In this document: one piece after another, positions 31,575 to 43,044 of the stretch
Position numbering within the stretch: the stretch's first letter is position 1
Layout: the number at the start of each line of letters is the position of its first letter
Origin: Athripsodes cinereus
Taxonomy: Eukaryota > Arthropoda > Insecta > Trichoptera > Leptoceridae
Reading direction: 5' to 3'
Assembly: GCA_947579605.1 (NCBI GenBank)
Contig: OX388319.1
Span: forward strand, 14,583,447 to 14,647,446
DNA length: 64,000 bases
The notes under the pieces: model-generated
Seen by the model: the letters and a program-made list of their open reading frames with translations, nothing else
Databases searched by the model: none
What the model was told of the DNA's origin: nothing
Program-made: the position numbers and the translations under genes

Positions 31575-31622
31575 AATACTTAAAAACCCATTCTTTACTG
31601 GGAATTCCATGGAACTTTGAAT
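31575..31622 (-). mobile_element. SINE-A head fragment
   Basis: ACCCATTCTTTACTGGGAAT then TCCATGGAAC. Confidence 0.5.
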
Positions 31623-31624
31623 AT

Positions 31625-31884
31625 TTTTATTATTATCATAATAGTAATAAAATAATAAAAAGTCTTTATTGCGCAAAATAAATACGTTTAAAAAAAAAGA
31701 ACAATATAACAATGGACCAAATAAGTCTGTGCAACCGACTAATTTATCGCAGAATCGCATAATCTTCCAATTAACCCATAACTGAATACGTTCATTATAC
31801 AACATTTTTTTCCATGTCTTCGAGAAAAAATTAAACTAATCAAAAACTTCGTACTTATTTAGAATATAATTTTTTTTAAATCTT
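31625..31884. other. AT-rich stretch without recognisable gene
   Basis: Contains TAATAAAATAATAAAAAGTC then TTTATTGCGCAAAATAAA, possibly a LINE 3' UTR in reverse; not proven. Confidence 0.4.
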
Positions 31885-31885
31885 T

Positions 31886-31942
31886 GGTATAAGTCATTTT
31901 TTGTATAAGTCATTTTGGTATAAGTCATTTGGTATAAGCCAT
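31886..31942. repeat. Short tandem repeat, 15-18-bp unit
   Basis: GGTATAAGTCATTT or a near variant is repeated four times. Confidence 0.8.
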
Positions 31943-31979
31943 GAGAATCAAACATAGTAATTAACAGATTCACAATATC

Positions 31980-32158
31980 AACAAGTCTTCGAGAGCCCTG
32001 TAAAAGACAAGTGTTTGTAAAATATCACGTATGAGACATAATATAACTACCACCCATTCTTAACTCTTTTTTTTAATCACGGAAAAGCGACTGGCATGTT
32101 TATTATGTGACATTAGCGTACTAGCTACCCCACTTGTGGGAGACGCCGGCGTCATAAT
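31980..32158 (+). mobile_element. SINE-A copy interrupted at its end by a hAT MITE
   Basis: TCGAGAGCCCTGTAAAAGAC, ATCACGTATGAGACATAA, CTAGCTACCCCACTTGTGGG, then GTCATAAT. The last bases (GGTACAGC) resume at 32689. Confidence 0.8.
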
Positions 32159-32680
32159 TAGTGTTGTGGAATTCTCAAGAAATAATTTTTCTCGGTAAAT
32201 TTCTCGAAGTAGAGAATTTTTGGAGATTTTTTTTTTTATTTTTTATTTAACAGTATAATAATAATAAATACTTTATTCAATCAATCACTAACAATGTACA
32301 AATGTTGAGACAATTTATCACCAATATGTCTACAATTAATTATGGAAACAAAAAATGTTAGGTACCTACATAGAAAAAAGTGCTAATAACTGATGAAAAA
32401 TCTTGATGTTTGACACCCCACATGCCCATATTTAAGTTTTTAAAAAAATTGCAGGTACGTCCATGGAAAAAAAGTGTAAATAACCTCTGATTTGGGCCTT
32501 AATCAGCCCCACAAATTTTTGGATCAATCAGGTTGGCTGCGAAGTGTACTGGGCGAAAGGTCATAGCACCACTAAGAAAATTATGTAGAGAAATTTCTCT
32601 TCCATCAGAGGAGAAATTCTCGGAGAAATTTCTCGTTCTCGAGAAATTTCTTTGGAGAATTTTCTCTTCTCACATCACTA
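32159..32680. mobile_element. hAT-type MITE with 8-bp target duplication
   Basis: Ends TAGTGTTGTGG and CACATCACTA; GTCATAAT flanks both sides (32151-32158 and 32681-32688). Near the right end GAGAAATTTCTC-type palindromes are repeated. Terminal TAGTG..CACTA and 8-bp duplications are hallmarks of hAT elements. No transposase inside. Confidence 0.85.
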
Positions 32681-32699
32681 GTCATAATGGTACAGCTAA

Positions 32700-33185
32700 A
32701 ATAAGTTTGAACCACTGCTTTTTTTTGTCATTAAGACAAGTAACCTATTATTTATTTACATCTTAACAGAGATACAAACAGTCATATCACAAATAATGTT
32801 GATATAATTGTATAAATCACTAAATAATTATAACAAAGTCAATAATTATTTTCTTTGTCCCATATGGTAACACCTATCGGCACTTTAACAGCGTATTCTT
32901 CTTTGATTGTCACACACCCCTCCGGCCATAGATTCATCAATTTTCATTACAGAACTACTAGCAAGCCACTCCTCAGAATCACACTCATATAATATTTAAA
33001 TAACAATTTTGTTACAAATGCTGTTATTGTATTTATTTAGGCTTCGAAATCAATGATATATAGCGTGAAAATAACCAATTTATGCGAAAATTTCAGTTCT
33101 TTATTATTATATATATATATAAGTTTACAAATATCCTGTAAGCAACAGGTTATGATAAAGAATTTAATACATCTTTTACATCAAA
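32700..33185. other. AT-rich stretch without recognisable gene
   Basis: Nothing supportable. Confidence 0.55.
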
Positions 33186-33189
33186 TTTA

Positions 33190-33865
33190 AGATTTTAAAC
33201 ATCTTCTATTCAATGATGAGATGTGCTACCCACCCTTAATATCTTAATTTTTATTGCCAAGAAGAGGAGAACCAGCATGTTTACTACACGCAATTAATCT
33301 ACTGACTACCCCACTTTAAAAAATAATAAAAAAAACTTTATAGGCAAAATATGTATGTAGTACCTATACAAGTTTATTTTTAGCAGAAAGTACCAAAGGG
33401 AGGGCTAATCGGAAAAATAAAAATAAATAAATATAGAAGATTACATAAAGATAAAAAGATATTAAAATAAAAAGTAAATACTTAAGAAGATATTAAAATA
33501 AACTATTGATTCAATAAATTATATAAATAAGATAAAAAAATAAATAAAACACACTTAAAACCAGAATAGGAAAACGAAGGGAAAAGAGGAAAAGGAGAGG
33601 ATCTGCTCAGCGGAACTATTTACGCCACAGAAAAAAAGTTAAGGTGATGAGAGAAATTTAAAAATGTATAAGAAGACTAAATACCGTTAATTTTCTTACG
33701 AAATGAATATAATGTTGAAGAAGTACGCACCATGTGTGGGAGTCTGTTCCAGAACCTCGCACCATGAACAGTAAATGAATCCAAAGAGATTGATGAAGGG
33801 GAATGGATAGAACATTATAATATGTAACTGAACGAAGTGATATGCCGTGTGATTGTATGTAAGTA
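33190..33865 (+). mobile_element. SINE-A copy split by a LINE fragment
   Basis: 33190-33315 (TTCAATGATGAGATGTGCTA, TTTTTATTGCCAAGAAGAGG, CTGACTACCCCACTTT) resumes near 33838 with GTGATATGCCGTGTGATTGT. Confidence 0.75.
33316..33837 (-). pseudogene. Jockey/CR1-like LINE 3' end inserted in SINE-A
   Basis: On the minus strand, SLDSFTVHGARFWNRLPHMV then RTSSTLYSFRKK matches the WN.LP segment near the end of jockey/CR1-type polyproteins. A long AT-rich 3' UTR follows, ending ATAAAG plus T/A-rich tail. The edges are set by where SINE-A resumes. Confidence 0.7.
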
Positions 33866-33869
33866 GATA

Positions 33870-34305
33870 GAATACCATGTATTTATTTGACTTTAATTTT
33901 GTTATTTTCTCCCATAGCACATCGTGTGAACTATTACTCTTTGAATTCCATCGCATTTGAAGTTCGTGCGGTCTTGAATGAAAATACTAATTTGTCTTTA
34001 ATATTGTCAATCTTCCAATCAAACAGTGTTGTTATACTTATCATCATCATAATCACGATCGCGTGTAATGAAATAAAGTGACATCATTTAAAATGTTCTT
34101 ACATGCAATATAGGTATGACACGGTGTGGTCGAAATATTGTCACGATATCAATTATTATCATTGTATGAAGGATGTCATTGAATTAGAATTATTCTGGAT
34201 ATCGTGTGATGAGAATTTTCTATTTTATTTCCTCTTTGTATAAATTTGATAAAGAATATGAGAATTATACTAGCTAAGCCATAAACACTTCCAGTATATT
34301 GAAGA
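33870..34305. other. AT-rich stretch without recognisable gene
   Basis: Nothing supportable. Confidence 0.55.
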
Positions 34306-34309
34306 ATAC

Positions 34310-34440
34310 TCGCCGACCTCCCGGATGGCGCAGAAGTCTGGGGGAATTTCCATTTATCTTCGGTAGATTGTAGAAGACCCACCGAGCACCTGGGTGCCGC
34401 AGAAGTTTGGGGACTTCCATTTATCTGCAGTTAATATCAA
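34310..34440. repeat. Imperfect tandem duplication, about 71-bp unit
   Basis: CGCAGAAGTCTGGGGGAATT and CGCAGAAGTTTGGGG head similar units, each continuing TTCCATTTATCT. Confidence 0.7.
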
Positions 34441-34483
34441 CTGCATAAATTATAATAGACATACAAGTCGTTCGCCATCCATC

Positions 34484-34650
34484 CCATCAGAGCATCTCCC
34501 ACAAGAGGGTAATCCAGCGAATCAACTTCTATTAGTCTGATGCAAGTTGCCCTCTCCGTGCCAATAAAATTTAAGACATTCAGGATGACTGGCATACCTC
34601 ATCACCGACGTAAAGATGAAAAAGTAATATTTTACATCTTTATTTCGGTT
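34484..34650 (-). mobile_element. SINE-A copy, 3' half
   Basis: ATCTCCCACAAGAGGGTAAT, AAGTTGCCCTCTCCGTGCCA, AAGACATTCAGGATGACTGG, ACCTCATCACCGACG. Confidence 0.8.
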
Positions 34651-34654
34651 GAGT

Positions 34655-35065
34655 AATATTTTTAACATAGTTCTGACTATGTGTTAGAATGAGACAGCAC
34701 CCTAACATCATATTTTTTTAGAAGTGCACAATCTTAATATTGGAATATATTCGATTGAAAGTCAAAACGTCGTCTTTTCGTCAATGCTATGTTATTATAC
34801 ACAATGTGATGCATAATTAATACTCTTTGAATATTGATCTGCTGCCATTCAGAATTGGAGACCCTTGCGTCCCCAAATTTACCAACCAAACTTCCATTCA
34901 GCATTTATTATTATTATTATAAGTCATATATTATTGTTATTATATAGCTTCTAGTCATTCTGTATCATTAAAATTTCAAGACTAGATTATGTATTAGAGT
35001 TGAAAAGAACATACTGTAATATCCGGTATCCTGGACAACCTTAATCGGTTCGTCTTCCACCTTTT
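34655..35065. other. AT-rich stretch without recognisable gene
   Basis: Nothing supportable; CGTCCCCAAATTTACC at 34870 weakly echoes the 34.3-kb duplication. Confidence 0.5.
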
Positions 35066-35069
35066 TATG

Positions 35070-35195
35070 TTGGTTTTTGAATGTCCTGTAAAGGGCAAGT
35101 ATTCGTAAAATATTCATTTTTTCAATTCAGCAATGAGGTATGTCACCCATCCTGATTTTCTAATTTTTATAGCATGCAAAGATTGACCGCTCACT
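35070..35195 (+). mobile_element. SINE-A copy, 5' half
   Basis: GAATGTCCTGTAAAGGGCAA, GTATTCGTAAAATATTC, CAATTCAGCAATGAGGTATG, CACCCATCCTGA. Confidence 0.75.
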
Positions 35196-35414
35196 TTTAA
35201 AAAAAAACGTATTTTAAACAGGATAGGTAACTTTTTTTCATGCATTCAACGACTTGAAGCCTTTTACATTTTGACACTCACAAAATGCATAATAATACAT
35301 AGATATGTGTTTTACCTTTAAAATTAAAATTTGCTCAATCTACAAATAAATCAATATGGAGTTTTACAAAATAAATGTCAACTAAATCAATGAGTTAAGA
35401 GTCATTAAATTTCT

Positions 35415-35512
35415 AAATATTTAGCCGTCAAATAGCCGCAGTTATTCCGGAGTCATTAAAGTCTCAAAATCCCACCGAATATCCGGTAAAAGCACTACCC
35501 GTTTCATCTCTA
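35415..35512. mobile_element. Possible hAT element right end
   Basis: GGTAAAAGCACTACCCGTTT then CATCTCTA resembles the inner and terminal sequence of hAT-type elements read outward. I could not find the matching left end or a target duplication. Confidence 0.3.
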
Positions 35513-35514
35513 CT

Positions 35515-36655
35515 AGTATAATGTACCCACTACTCATAGGTTCCTACAGTATCTATGTACGCACCAATCTCCCCTATCATGATGGCGTTTTACAAGGGAG
35601 GCAGACGTACTCGTATAGACGAGTTAGACTTGTACCTTTTCACCAGCGTTTCGACATTCGTTTGTTGGATTCGATCCAAGTTTTTAGAGAAACATGCCAG
35701 GTGAATAAACCACAATCTTTTGAAAGTTTTGGGGAACTATTGAAGGTTAGAGTAAATGTGATTTTTAAACGATTTCCTGACTTTTTCAAAACATTCCAAA
35801 CTATAGAAATCGAAACTCTCATCATAGAATATTTGTAGAAGTAAATAATTAATCTTGTGTAGGTTTTTGAACTTTTGTAGACAAGGTTTGTATTTTGAAA
35901 TAGGTTTTTCCAGCAGTAATCAAGCCTCGATGCTATTTATGAAAAATCCATATTGGTTTGCTTCTGGATTAAATAATGATATTTTATTAATATTCTCTTT
36001 CCAGAAGATTTAGGCAAGACAGATTTAACGTCAACAAGTTAGACTGACAGTAAACTTTCTAGCCAATTGGCATTGGCCATTGTCTGTAAAACCCGACCCT
36101 ACCAGGACTATAACAGAGACAACAGTATCATTAAATGACGTCATGTTTATAGCACGCACGTAAACACATATAATTTTATTAAGGTGGATAGTTTCATACT
36201 TGTTTAATTTATCGTAGTACAAGTCCCCCATATAAATAAGATGTCAATTTCTTTCAAGTGAAACTTTGATAAGACTCTGACGTTTTGTTTCTCCCTTAGG
36301 TATATTATTCTTTTTTACTATTAACTACATACCTACATTCTTTGTCCCACCTCATTTATAAAAGTACTTACTACCTTTTTAACTCGATATTAATTGGGTA
36401 AAAATTATTTATTTATTTGTTTATAACATGAAATGTATGAGAAAGCTGAATTCATTATTCATTTCTACATTTCATACAAAAAAACACAAAAAAAATGCAA
36501 AATATAAAAGTCAAATGCACAACAATCAGCATACCACAATCAATTAAAATTAGAAAATTAATTACGAGGAAATGTGGCCATACAAATCATTTGTAAATAA
36601 TTGAATATAGATAATGACTATAATTTATTGATAGCATTGATCAATTGTAGATATT
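35515..36655. other. Stretch without recognisable gene
   Basis: The frame at 35521-35838 could encode 105 aa, with a Lys/Phe-rich C-terminus. I recognise no domain, and a second frame overlaps it on the other strand. Treated as chance or element debris. Confidence 0.45.
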
Positions 36656-36663
36656 CTGTCTTT

Positions 36664-36905
36664 CTTTCTATACCCTCACGCCGTGTCCCGTGTCGGGTAG
36701 GCAGAGAAAACGAAACGCCAGATTTTTCTATCCTTAAATGCTTCTTTTACTTCATCTACATTCGTGCATTTTCTCATGCATGCACGTCGCATTCTTTTAC
36801 TCAACACGCGGGCGTCTTTTAAAATTTTATCCATGCAGTCAAACAAATACATCCTTTTCGTCATTCTTTCAACACCCATTCGCTCCACATGTCCAATCAC
36901 AATAA
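36664..36905 (-). pseudogene. LINE-W 3' end with internal deletion
   Basis: The minus frame reads IGHVERMGVERMTKRMYLF then directly to DCMDKILKDARVLSKRMRRA and ends FSAYPTRDTA. The GRPR block is missing in frame, so an internal deletion, not a frameshift, removed it. Hairpin arms CCCGTGTCGGG. Confidence 0.85.
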
Positions 36906-37206
36906 TATATTTACTATTAAACTATTGTGCAAATTCGGACAGTTCGTAGATTTATTGTTTTGGGAGATGTTCTATTGCGGATGTTTGACTACTGTTAAAA
37001 AGAATTAGAAGGATGTGAGAAAAGTAAATACATTACAAACTTTTAGGCATATTTTTTACCAATAAGAACAACATCTATCAAAATCAATACATCCCTGTTT
37101 TAGGCCGCAGTCAACAAAGTGAATTTATAACTTTGATGATTGCCAGTCTTCGCAGAGGAGACGGTTTTCATAAAAAAGAAAAAAACTAAACAGCAATTTA
37201 GAAATT

Positions 37207-37236
37207 ACTACTACTACTACTATACCATCACGGCAT
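37207..37236 (-). mobile_element. SINE-A, extreme 5' truncation
   Basis: Only (TAC)n plus TATACCATCACGGCATAT remains, about 15 bp of SINE-A proper plus tail. Confidence 0.65.
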
Positions 37237-37239
37237 ATT

Positions 37240-37630
37240 AGAAATTAGAAATTCGAAATTTTAAAAATAACTACTGAACTTATACCGAAGACTATAGAGG
37301 GACAACTGCATATAAACAAACACACAAATACCTTCAAATATTATTTATGTATAAGATTACTAAGATAGACCTATGATTCTACATTATATGGTATCAGTAG
37401 GTATTATTCCTACTTGACTAGCTAGTATACCCTCATAGTACTATTATAATAATCATTATTATTATTATACATATATATGTAGTAGTAGTGGTTATCTCCC
37501 CTTAATACTGACCACAGCTGTGTACTATCGATGCAATACATAAATTGTAAATCAACTGAATTGAACGTACGCATGAATTTATCTCGAAATATACGATTTT
37601 ATTATTTATAAAAATGATCCTTTTCATTCA
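37240..37630. other. AT-rich stretch without recognisable gene
   Basis: (ATT)n tract at 37450; nothing else. Confidence 0.55.
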
Positions 37631-37633
37631 AAA

Positions 37634-37800
37634 CCTGTCAAGGAATAGATATCTCAGTCTTTGCCGTAGTTTTTAAAATGGTCTGTTTATAGGCAGATAT
37701 TCGAGAAAAGTCGCGAATAAGACATAAAACATTGACAATGCAGCGATGTATGTTCTTATTTATTTATTACCACGAAGAGGGCAATTTTCATGTTTGTGAA
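37634..37800 (+). mobile_element. SINE-A copy, 5' two thirds
   Basis: GTCAAGGAATAGATATCTCA, GGCAGATATTCGAGAAAAGT, CGCGAATAAGACAT, ACGAAGAGGGCAATTTTCAT. Confidence 0.65.
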
Positions 37801-37804
37801 ATGT

Positions 37805-39675
37805 GGTTAGATTTATTATAAGTACAGTATAGAATATCGAGATAAACACAATTTCGTTTCTTCTGAAAAAACAGAAACGACAATATTAATGTTATTTCGT
37901 TTGTGTGTTTACACCCGGTCGCCATTAGCTGTCAAAATCAATAATAAAATAAAATCAAATCAAAAATTCAAAATAAAAATAATAAGCTATCAACTATGGG
38001 GAAGTACCTGGGGACTTTCCTAAATCTCCATATCCCAGGGTGTGGATAATTACTGTATCTAACGAACATACAGGTTGTTCTTTTTGTGCCATAAAATCTA
38101 TAAATTTTGAGTAGATTGCTGAATTCAAAATCCTTAATTACTTTTCTTTTACTAAGATGAACCTAGATTTGGAATCAGCCCATTTATAATCCAGATATCT
38201 TCACAGCAAGCAATATGGTTGTATCATGAAGGTGAAGTAAGAATGATTCAGACATGATTTTTAAATATGTCATTTTTAAAAGATATTGGAAAATTTCAGA
38301 AATTGTGATGGACGTATTATATTCTAGTAACTCCAAAGGGAAGATAAAAGTGTAAAATCTCAATTCTTGGAACCGTGTACTCAAAATCGTGTAAATAAAG
38401 ACGAACGCACCCAATCTTATCGCATTTGTTGCATTCGGTCTCAACCGCCGCGTGTCGCACAAATTAGTGCGTTAATGCGCAACGCACATGTGCGTCATTA
38501 CGATATTTATTGTATTCAATGATCAGTAATGATCGATTTATCACAATTTTTTTTATATTTAATCACACAACTTAATCCGCGAGGCGATCATCAATTCTCT
38601 TCTGTGAAAAATGTCAAAATATTTGGTTTGTATACGAAGCATTCCTGGTTGAATCTATCTGTTCCTTCATATTCTGTAAATATGATATGCTGGTTGTCCC
38701 ACTTGTGATTGGATAAATGACTTTTGTTATCTATTCATATAGATAATAAATAGGTTTTTAGAAAATGTATAAGTTATTGTTTCCTTCCGGCCTGAGTGGC
38801 CGTGGCTCAATCCTGAAGATGTCCATAATTATATTTTTCTTCCTTCTTCATTAAATAAATACTCTCGTATTTTATATATATATAAAGCCCTTAGACATCT
38901 TCAGCTACTTACAAGTAGATTTATGTCAGTAAAGAGGATAATATTATTGTATTTCTTAATAATGACAGATTGTCTAATGAAACGTTCTCTCTGAAATAAT
39001 AATATTATGAAATTGATGATGATCATAGCAAGGCGACGTTTATCAAAAGTTTACAAAATTTCTACTCGATTAATGACTAATCCTTTACTCTAAAGTTAAA
39101 TTGATTTAACAAAATTAACCGGAAGTGTACATAAAGGATATGCCGTTATGATATTGATTTATTGATGGATGTTTTTTTTTATTATTTTATTTTATAATGA
39201 ACGCAAGTTACGTGTAGTAAACAAGTTGTCGTTAATCTAATTGTAAGGGCTAAAAAAATAAAGAGGTCCCTAACGCTTTTTCAAAGAAAGTACCTACCTA
39301 TTATTGGCTAACAGCCTTCGAATAATCGCTAGTGGACCCCCCCCTTCTTCAGAAATAAATTGACTTAACTTACAGAAGTCAACCTAATAGTTTTTGAGAT
39401 AAACTTGAAAAATTTATTCACAATTTTAACGGATGTTAATTAAGTCGTTAACACGTTAATCCTTCATGTCCAACTTTGATTATGATTATTATTATTATTT
39501 ATAATTCTGAGTTTGATGGACATTAATTGGATAGTAATTTAACATTTGTTGTAATGTTAAAAATTTGTAATTTGATGAGTCTCATTTACTTAATGAGCCG
39601 TTTTGTTTAATAATATAAAGGTTCATTATTCTATTTTTAAATTTAAACGAAATATGAATTTCTTTTCTCTCACTT
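37805..39675. other. AT-rich stretch without recognisable gene
   Basis: A small CpG-richer patch at 38400-38500 includes the 14-bp palindrome ACGCACATGTGCGT at 38482-38495. Otherwise AT-rich with no coding signal. Confidence 0.55.
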
Positions 39676-39679
39676 ATTT

Positions 39680-39840
39680 TTCAATCAACATCTAAAATTC
39701 AGAGATGAGGCATGCCGCCTATCAAGATATTTCATTTTTTATTGCAATTTAGAGGATAATCTGCATGTTTATTATGTGCAGTTGGTCTGCTGGCTACCTC
39801 ACCTGTGAATTATGCCGTCATGGTATAGTAAGTAGATATA
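39680..39840 (+). mobile_element. SINE-A copy, 3' two thirds
   Basis: AAATTCAGAGATGAGGCATG, GTGCAGTTGGTCTGCTGGCT, ACCTCACCTGTGAATTATGC, CGTCATGGTATAGTAAG. Confidence 0.8.
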
Positions 39841-39844
39841 TTAA

Positions 39845-41330
39845 GAAAATCAGAAAGAAAATAAGAAAATGGTATTTTTTTTTATATAAGGTTATTTCGA
39901 AGGGCCATATAACATATTGGGCTTCTATTCACCAAATTGTTTAACAATTTTGACGATCATTCACATCAAATGATTCATCAATTTGCCAAAAGTGACAAAA
40001 TACAAGTCCTTAAGGTATGAAAAACTTGTACAATGGAACCCCGCGAGGTCTGTTGTTATTGTATCTAATACTAAGGTCCGATATTTCAATATGCTCTGAG
40101 GGTGACCCTATTATGAAACCACCTTTACTCTTCCATACTATAACGGCATCTACCGTTAGTGGGAAAGCCAATATTTTTTTTATTAATATAATATAAACAT
40201 GTATATGTGTTTAGTGCACTGTATATATGTGTATCGTCGCGGTAGTACCCATAATAAAAGATTCTTCTTAGTTTGGGACTAGCTTGATCTCTGTGGATTT
40301 CTATGCATATAATGTTAAGAAAAACACCTGTTACAGATTAAATCTGTAACTTAAATATTGTAAGGTTCACATGTATGTAGGAATCACATCAATATTAAAA
40401 ATATATTTTATTGAAATTATTAATAATGTAATAAAAATAAGACGGAGAGGAGTAGGGATAAAAATTGGAAATATTTTGAGTTTTTTTTTATTTTGTAAAT
40501 AATTAATAAATCTAAAGATATCTTTATATGAGTGTTGTCCAGGAACTGACAGTTTTTAATAGTTTATTGGACAAAAAGAAAAAAAATCAGTTAAGGTGGA
40601 CTTTATAATAATGGTCATCCTGAAGACGCATTGAAATATCGGCCCTAACTGTAATAATAAGTAACATGAAAGATTGACTGGAAGAAAGAAGAATACCTGA
40701 ATGGGGACATTGATGGATTGATTGATGTTGCAATTAAGGAATGGTTTATAGGAAATTGAAAAAAGCCTTTCATGGGATAAAGAATTGATGTTTATTGTCC
40801 AGTATATTATGACAAATCGAGAGATTATTATTATTTTTACGTTCTTTGTCTAAAGCGTGTGGTAAGTACCTATAAAGATTGTCATTGTTTTGTGTTTAGC
40901 TATAGGAATTTGTTGAATGATAAAATTACGAAAAAAAATACGTGATTTAATTATGTAACATGAAAACGACAACATCCTGACAAAACACTGAAAATTATAG
41001 TTTACTACCGTTCCAAAATGTTGACATTGTTTTATGAATAATTTAATATCTGTTACCCAGAAACATGTCCAAAAGACGAGACACTGTACAATGTATATTA
41101 GTTACTATCAGACTGCTCTTTATGATCTGTCCAAAATCAATTAAATAAATTTTATGTACAATCCGAAAACCTTGTGGAGCAAGCTCTATCATCTTGCTCT
41201 GAAAGGCCTTTAAAAGCAATAACTCATTAAAATTAATAAATAAAAGCTTAATTGGCAAAATATTATGATGTATACAAGTATAGCATGTTTATAAATAGGA
41301 CTAAAATGAAAATCAAAAATGTTTATTTTT
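39845..41330. other. AT-rich stretch without recognisable gene
   Basis: A 40-bp SINE-A end at 40133-40172 (CATACTATAACGGCATCTAC) is the only recognised item. Confidence 0.55.
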
Positions 41331-41334
41331 ATTT

Positions 41335-41482
41335 TAATTCAGCGATGAGGTTTGGCATCCATCCTGAATGTCTTGATTTTATATTAGCAAGGAGAGGACA
41401 ACTTGCGTGTCTATTATATGTGTAGCTGGTCTACAAGCTTCTCCACTTGTGGGATATACCATGATGGTATAGTAGTAGTACA
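41335..41482 (+). mobile_element. SINE-A copy, 3' two thirds
   Basis: AATTCAGCGATGAGGTTTGG, CATCCTGAATGTCTTGATTT, GAGAGGACAACTTGCGTGTC, CCACTTGTGGGATATACC, tail (TAG)n. Confidence 0.85.
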
Positions 41483-41484
41483 TA

Positions 41485-42295
41485 TTTGTATTGAATGCAA
41501 TAATAATTTATTACAAAATTATATCAACGAATAGCTATTTATTTATTTATTTAGATAATAAAGTTATAAAAACAAAAATTCTTTCATAACTTAAAAATAC
41601 ATAATAAACTTATAGCATCTTATGAATAAATTATACATGTATATCCATACAATATTATATATACAATTCTGCTATACTATACTACTTATACAATTCAATA
41701 CTATCTATCTTCTAGATAAGTACTAAACTAATAAAAAACAAAGAATAATAATGCTTAGTTTATCCCTTTTCACGACACAAAAATAGAACATCGTATAATA
41801 GTTGTTTGTTGAGTCAAAGTAAAAATTTTCTTTACTCAATCGGACCTACTTCTGTTTTTTTTTTAAAGTATAACATAATAAACATACGTTTCTTTGTAAA
41901 GGATAATCTGCTTTATTTAAAGATATTATTATTATTATTTTTACTAGGGTAGGTATCTGTGTGCTTTGTGTGCAATTATTTACTCCTCTCCTTCATCCTT
42001 TTTAAAGTAATGCCAACCCTTCTCAACGCAGTCAAAGTTCAATGGCGTGAAACGAAAGATTCTTTCAGCCTTTCAGTATTATTTCAGTACTAGTATAGGT
42101 GTACCCGGCAAGAAGTAAACATTAAAATTAATACTTCTATGTAGTATGAGTAATAAAATGGTAAAACTGTGAGAAATTGTTTAAAAGCTGGCAACACCAT
42201 AATACAAATATTTTTAACAGTTTTTTCGTTATCTGATGAGAAATATTCATAATTCATTTTAAATAGTGTCTACTTCAGTTTTTATTATACGCAAC
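41485..42295. other. AT-rich stretch without recognisable gene
   Basis: Nothing supportable. Confidence 0.55.
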
Positions 42296-42306
42296 TACAA
42301 TTTTTT

Positions 42307-42535
42307 AATGTAAATACTATACTATACCCTCACGCCATGTCCCAGGAGGGGTAGGCAAAGAGAACGGAACGACCTATCCTTACATACTTCTTTCGCTTCC
42401 TCTACATTCATCCAGTCTCTCATACATGCACGCCGATTTCTCTTACTCAACACGCGGCCGTCCTTAAGAATTTGGTCCACGTGATCAAGCTACGTGATTC
42501 TTGGACGTCCACGCTTCCTCACACCCCTTCTATAC
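42307..42535 (-). pseudogene. LINE-W 3' end
   Basis: CCTCACGCCATGTCCCAGGA, GGGGTAGGCAAAGAGAACGG, TACTTCTTTCGCTTCCTCTA, ACTCAACACGCGGCCGTCC, TGATTCTTGGACGTCCACGC. It is collinear with the 1.9-kb copy; tail (TATAG)n. Confidence 0.8.
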
Positions 42536-42589
42536 ACATTTTGAATATAAATCATCAATTTTTTTAGAATATTAAGCAACAAGATCTTC

Positions 42590-42660
42590 AGTCATCTTGA
42601 TATGCAGTTAGTCCACTGGTTACCCCATTAATGGCAAATTATGTGAGTGTATGTAAGTAT
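42590..42660 (+). mobile_element. SINE-A 3' end
   Basis: GATATGCAGTTAGTCCACTG, GTTACCCCATTAATGGCAAA, TTATGTGAGTGTATGTAAG. Confidence 0.6.
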
Positions 42661-42721
42661 GTACATGTGCATCCCGATATGTCTTCAAAAAATTGAAATA
42701 AAAATCGACAACACGTGGGAC

Positions 42722-43041
42722 AATCAATTTCCATGGTGTCCTATAAACTATAATATACTACTACTACTACTACTATACCATCACGGCATATCCCACAAGT
42801 GGGGTAGCCAGCAGACCAGCTGCGTATAAAACATGCAAGCTGTCTTCTCCGTGCCAATATAATATATCTGTTATTAAATAAAATATGTTAATTTCCATGG
42901 TGTCCTATAAACTATAATATATCTGTTATTTAATAAAATATGTTAATTTCCATGGTGTCCTATAAACTATAATATATCTGTTATTTAATAAAATATGTTA
43001 ATTTCCATGGTGTCCTATAAACTATAATATATCTGTAATAA
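42722..43041. repeat. Minisatellite, 55-bp unit, broken by a SINE-A
   Basis: Units start AATATATCTG at 42861, 42916 and 42971 with a partial one at 43026; each contains ATTTCCATGGTGTCCTATAA. A partial unit at 42722-42757 precedes the SINE-A. Units are almost identical, so the array is young. Confidence 0.9.
42758..42857 (-). mobile_element. SINE-A inserted in the minisatellite
   Basis: Flanked by TATAATATA at 42749-42757 and 42858-42866. It is 5'-truncated and close to consensus: CTACTACTACTACTATACCA, ATCCCACAAGTGGGGTAGCC, GCTGTCTTCTCCGTGCC. Confidence 0.9.
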
Positions 43042-43044
43042 GAC

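Noticed and set aside
35521..35838. 105-codon plus-strand frame
   Set aside because: No domain, no splice context, a competing antisense frame; not enough to call a gene.
38400..38500. CpG-rich patch as a promoter
   Set aside because: Too short, no downstream open frame or splice signals, and CpG richness alone is not informative in insects.
42722..43041. CRISPR-like array
   Set aside because: Direct 55-bp units without spacers, in a eukaryotic repeat context.
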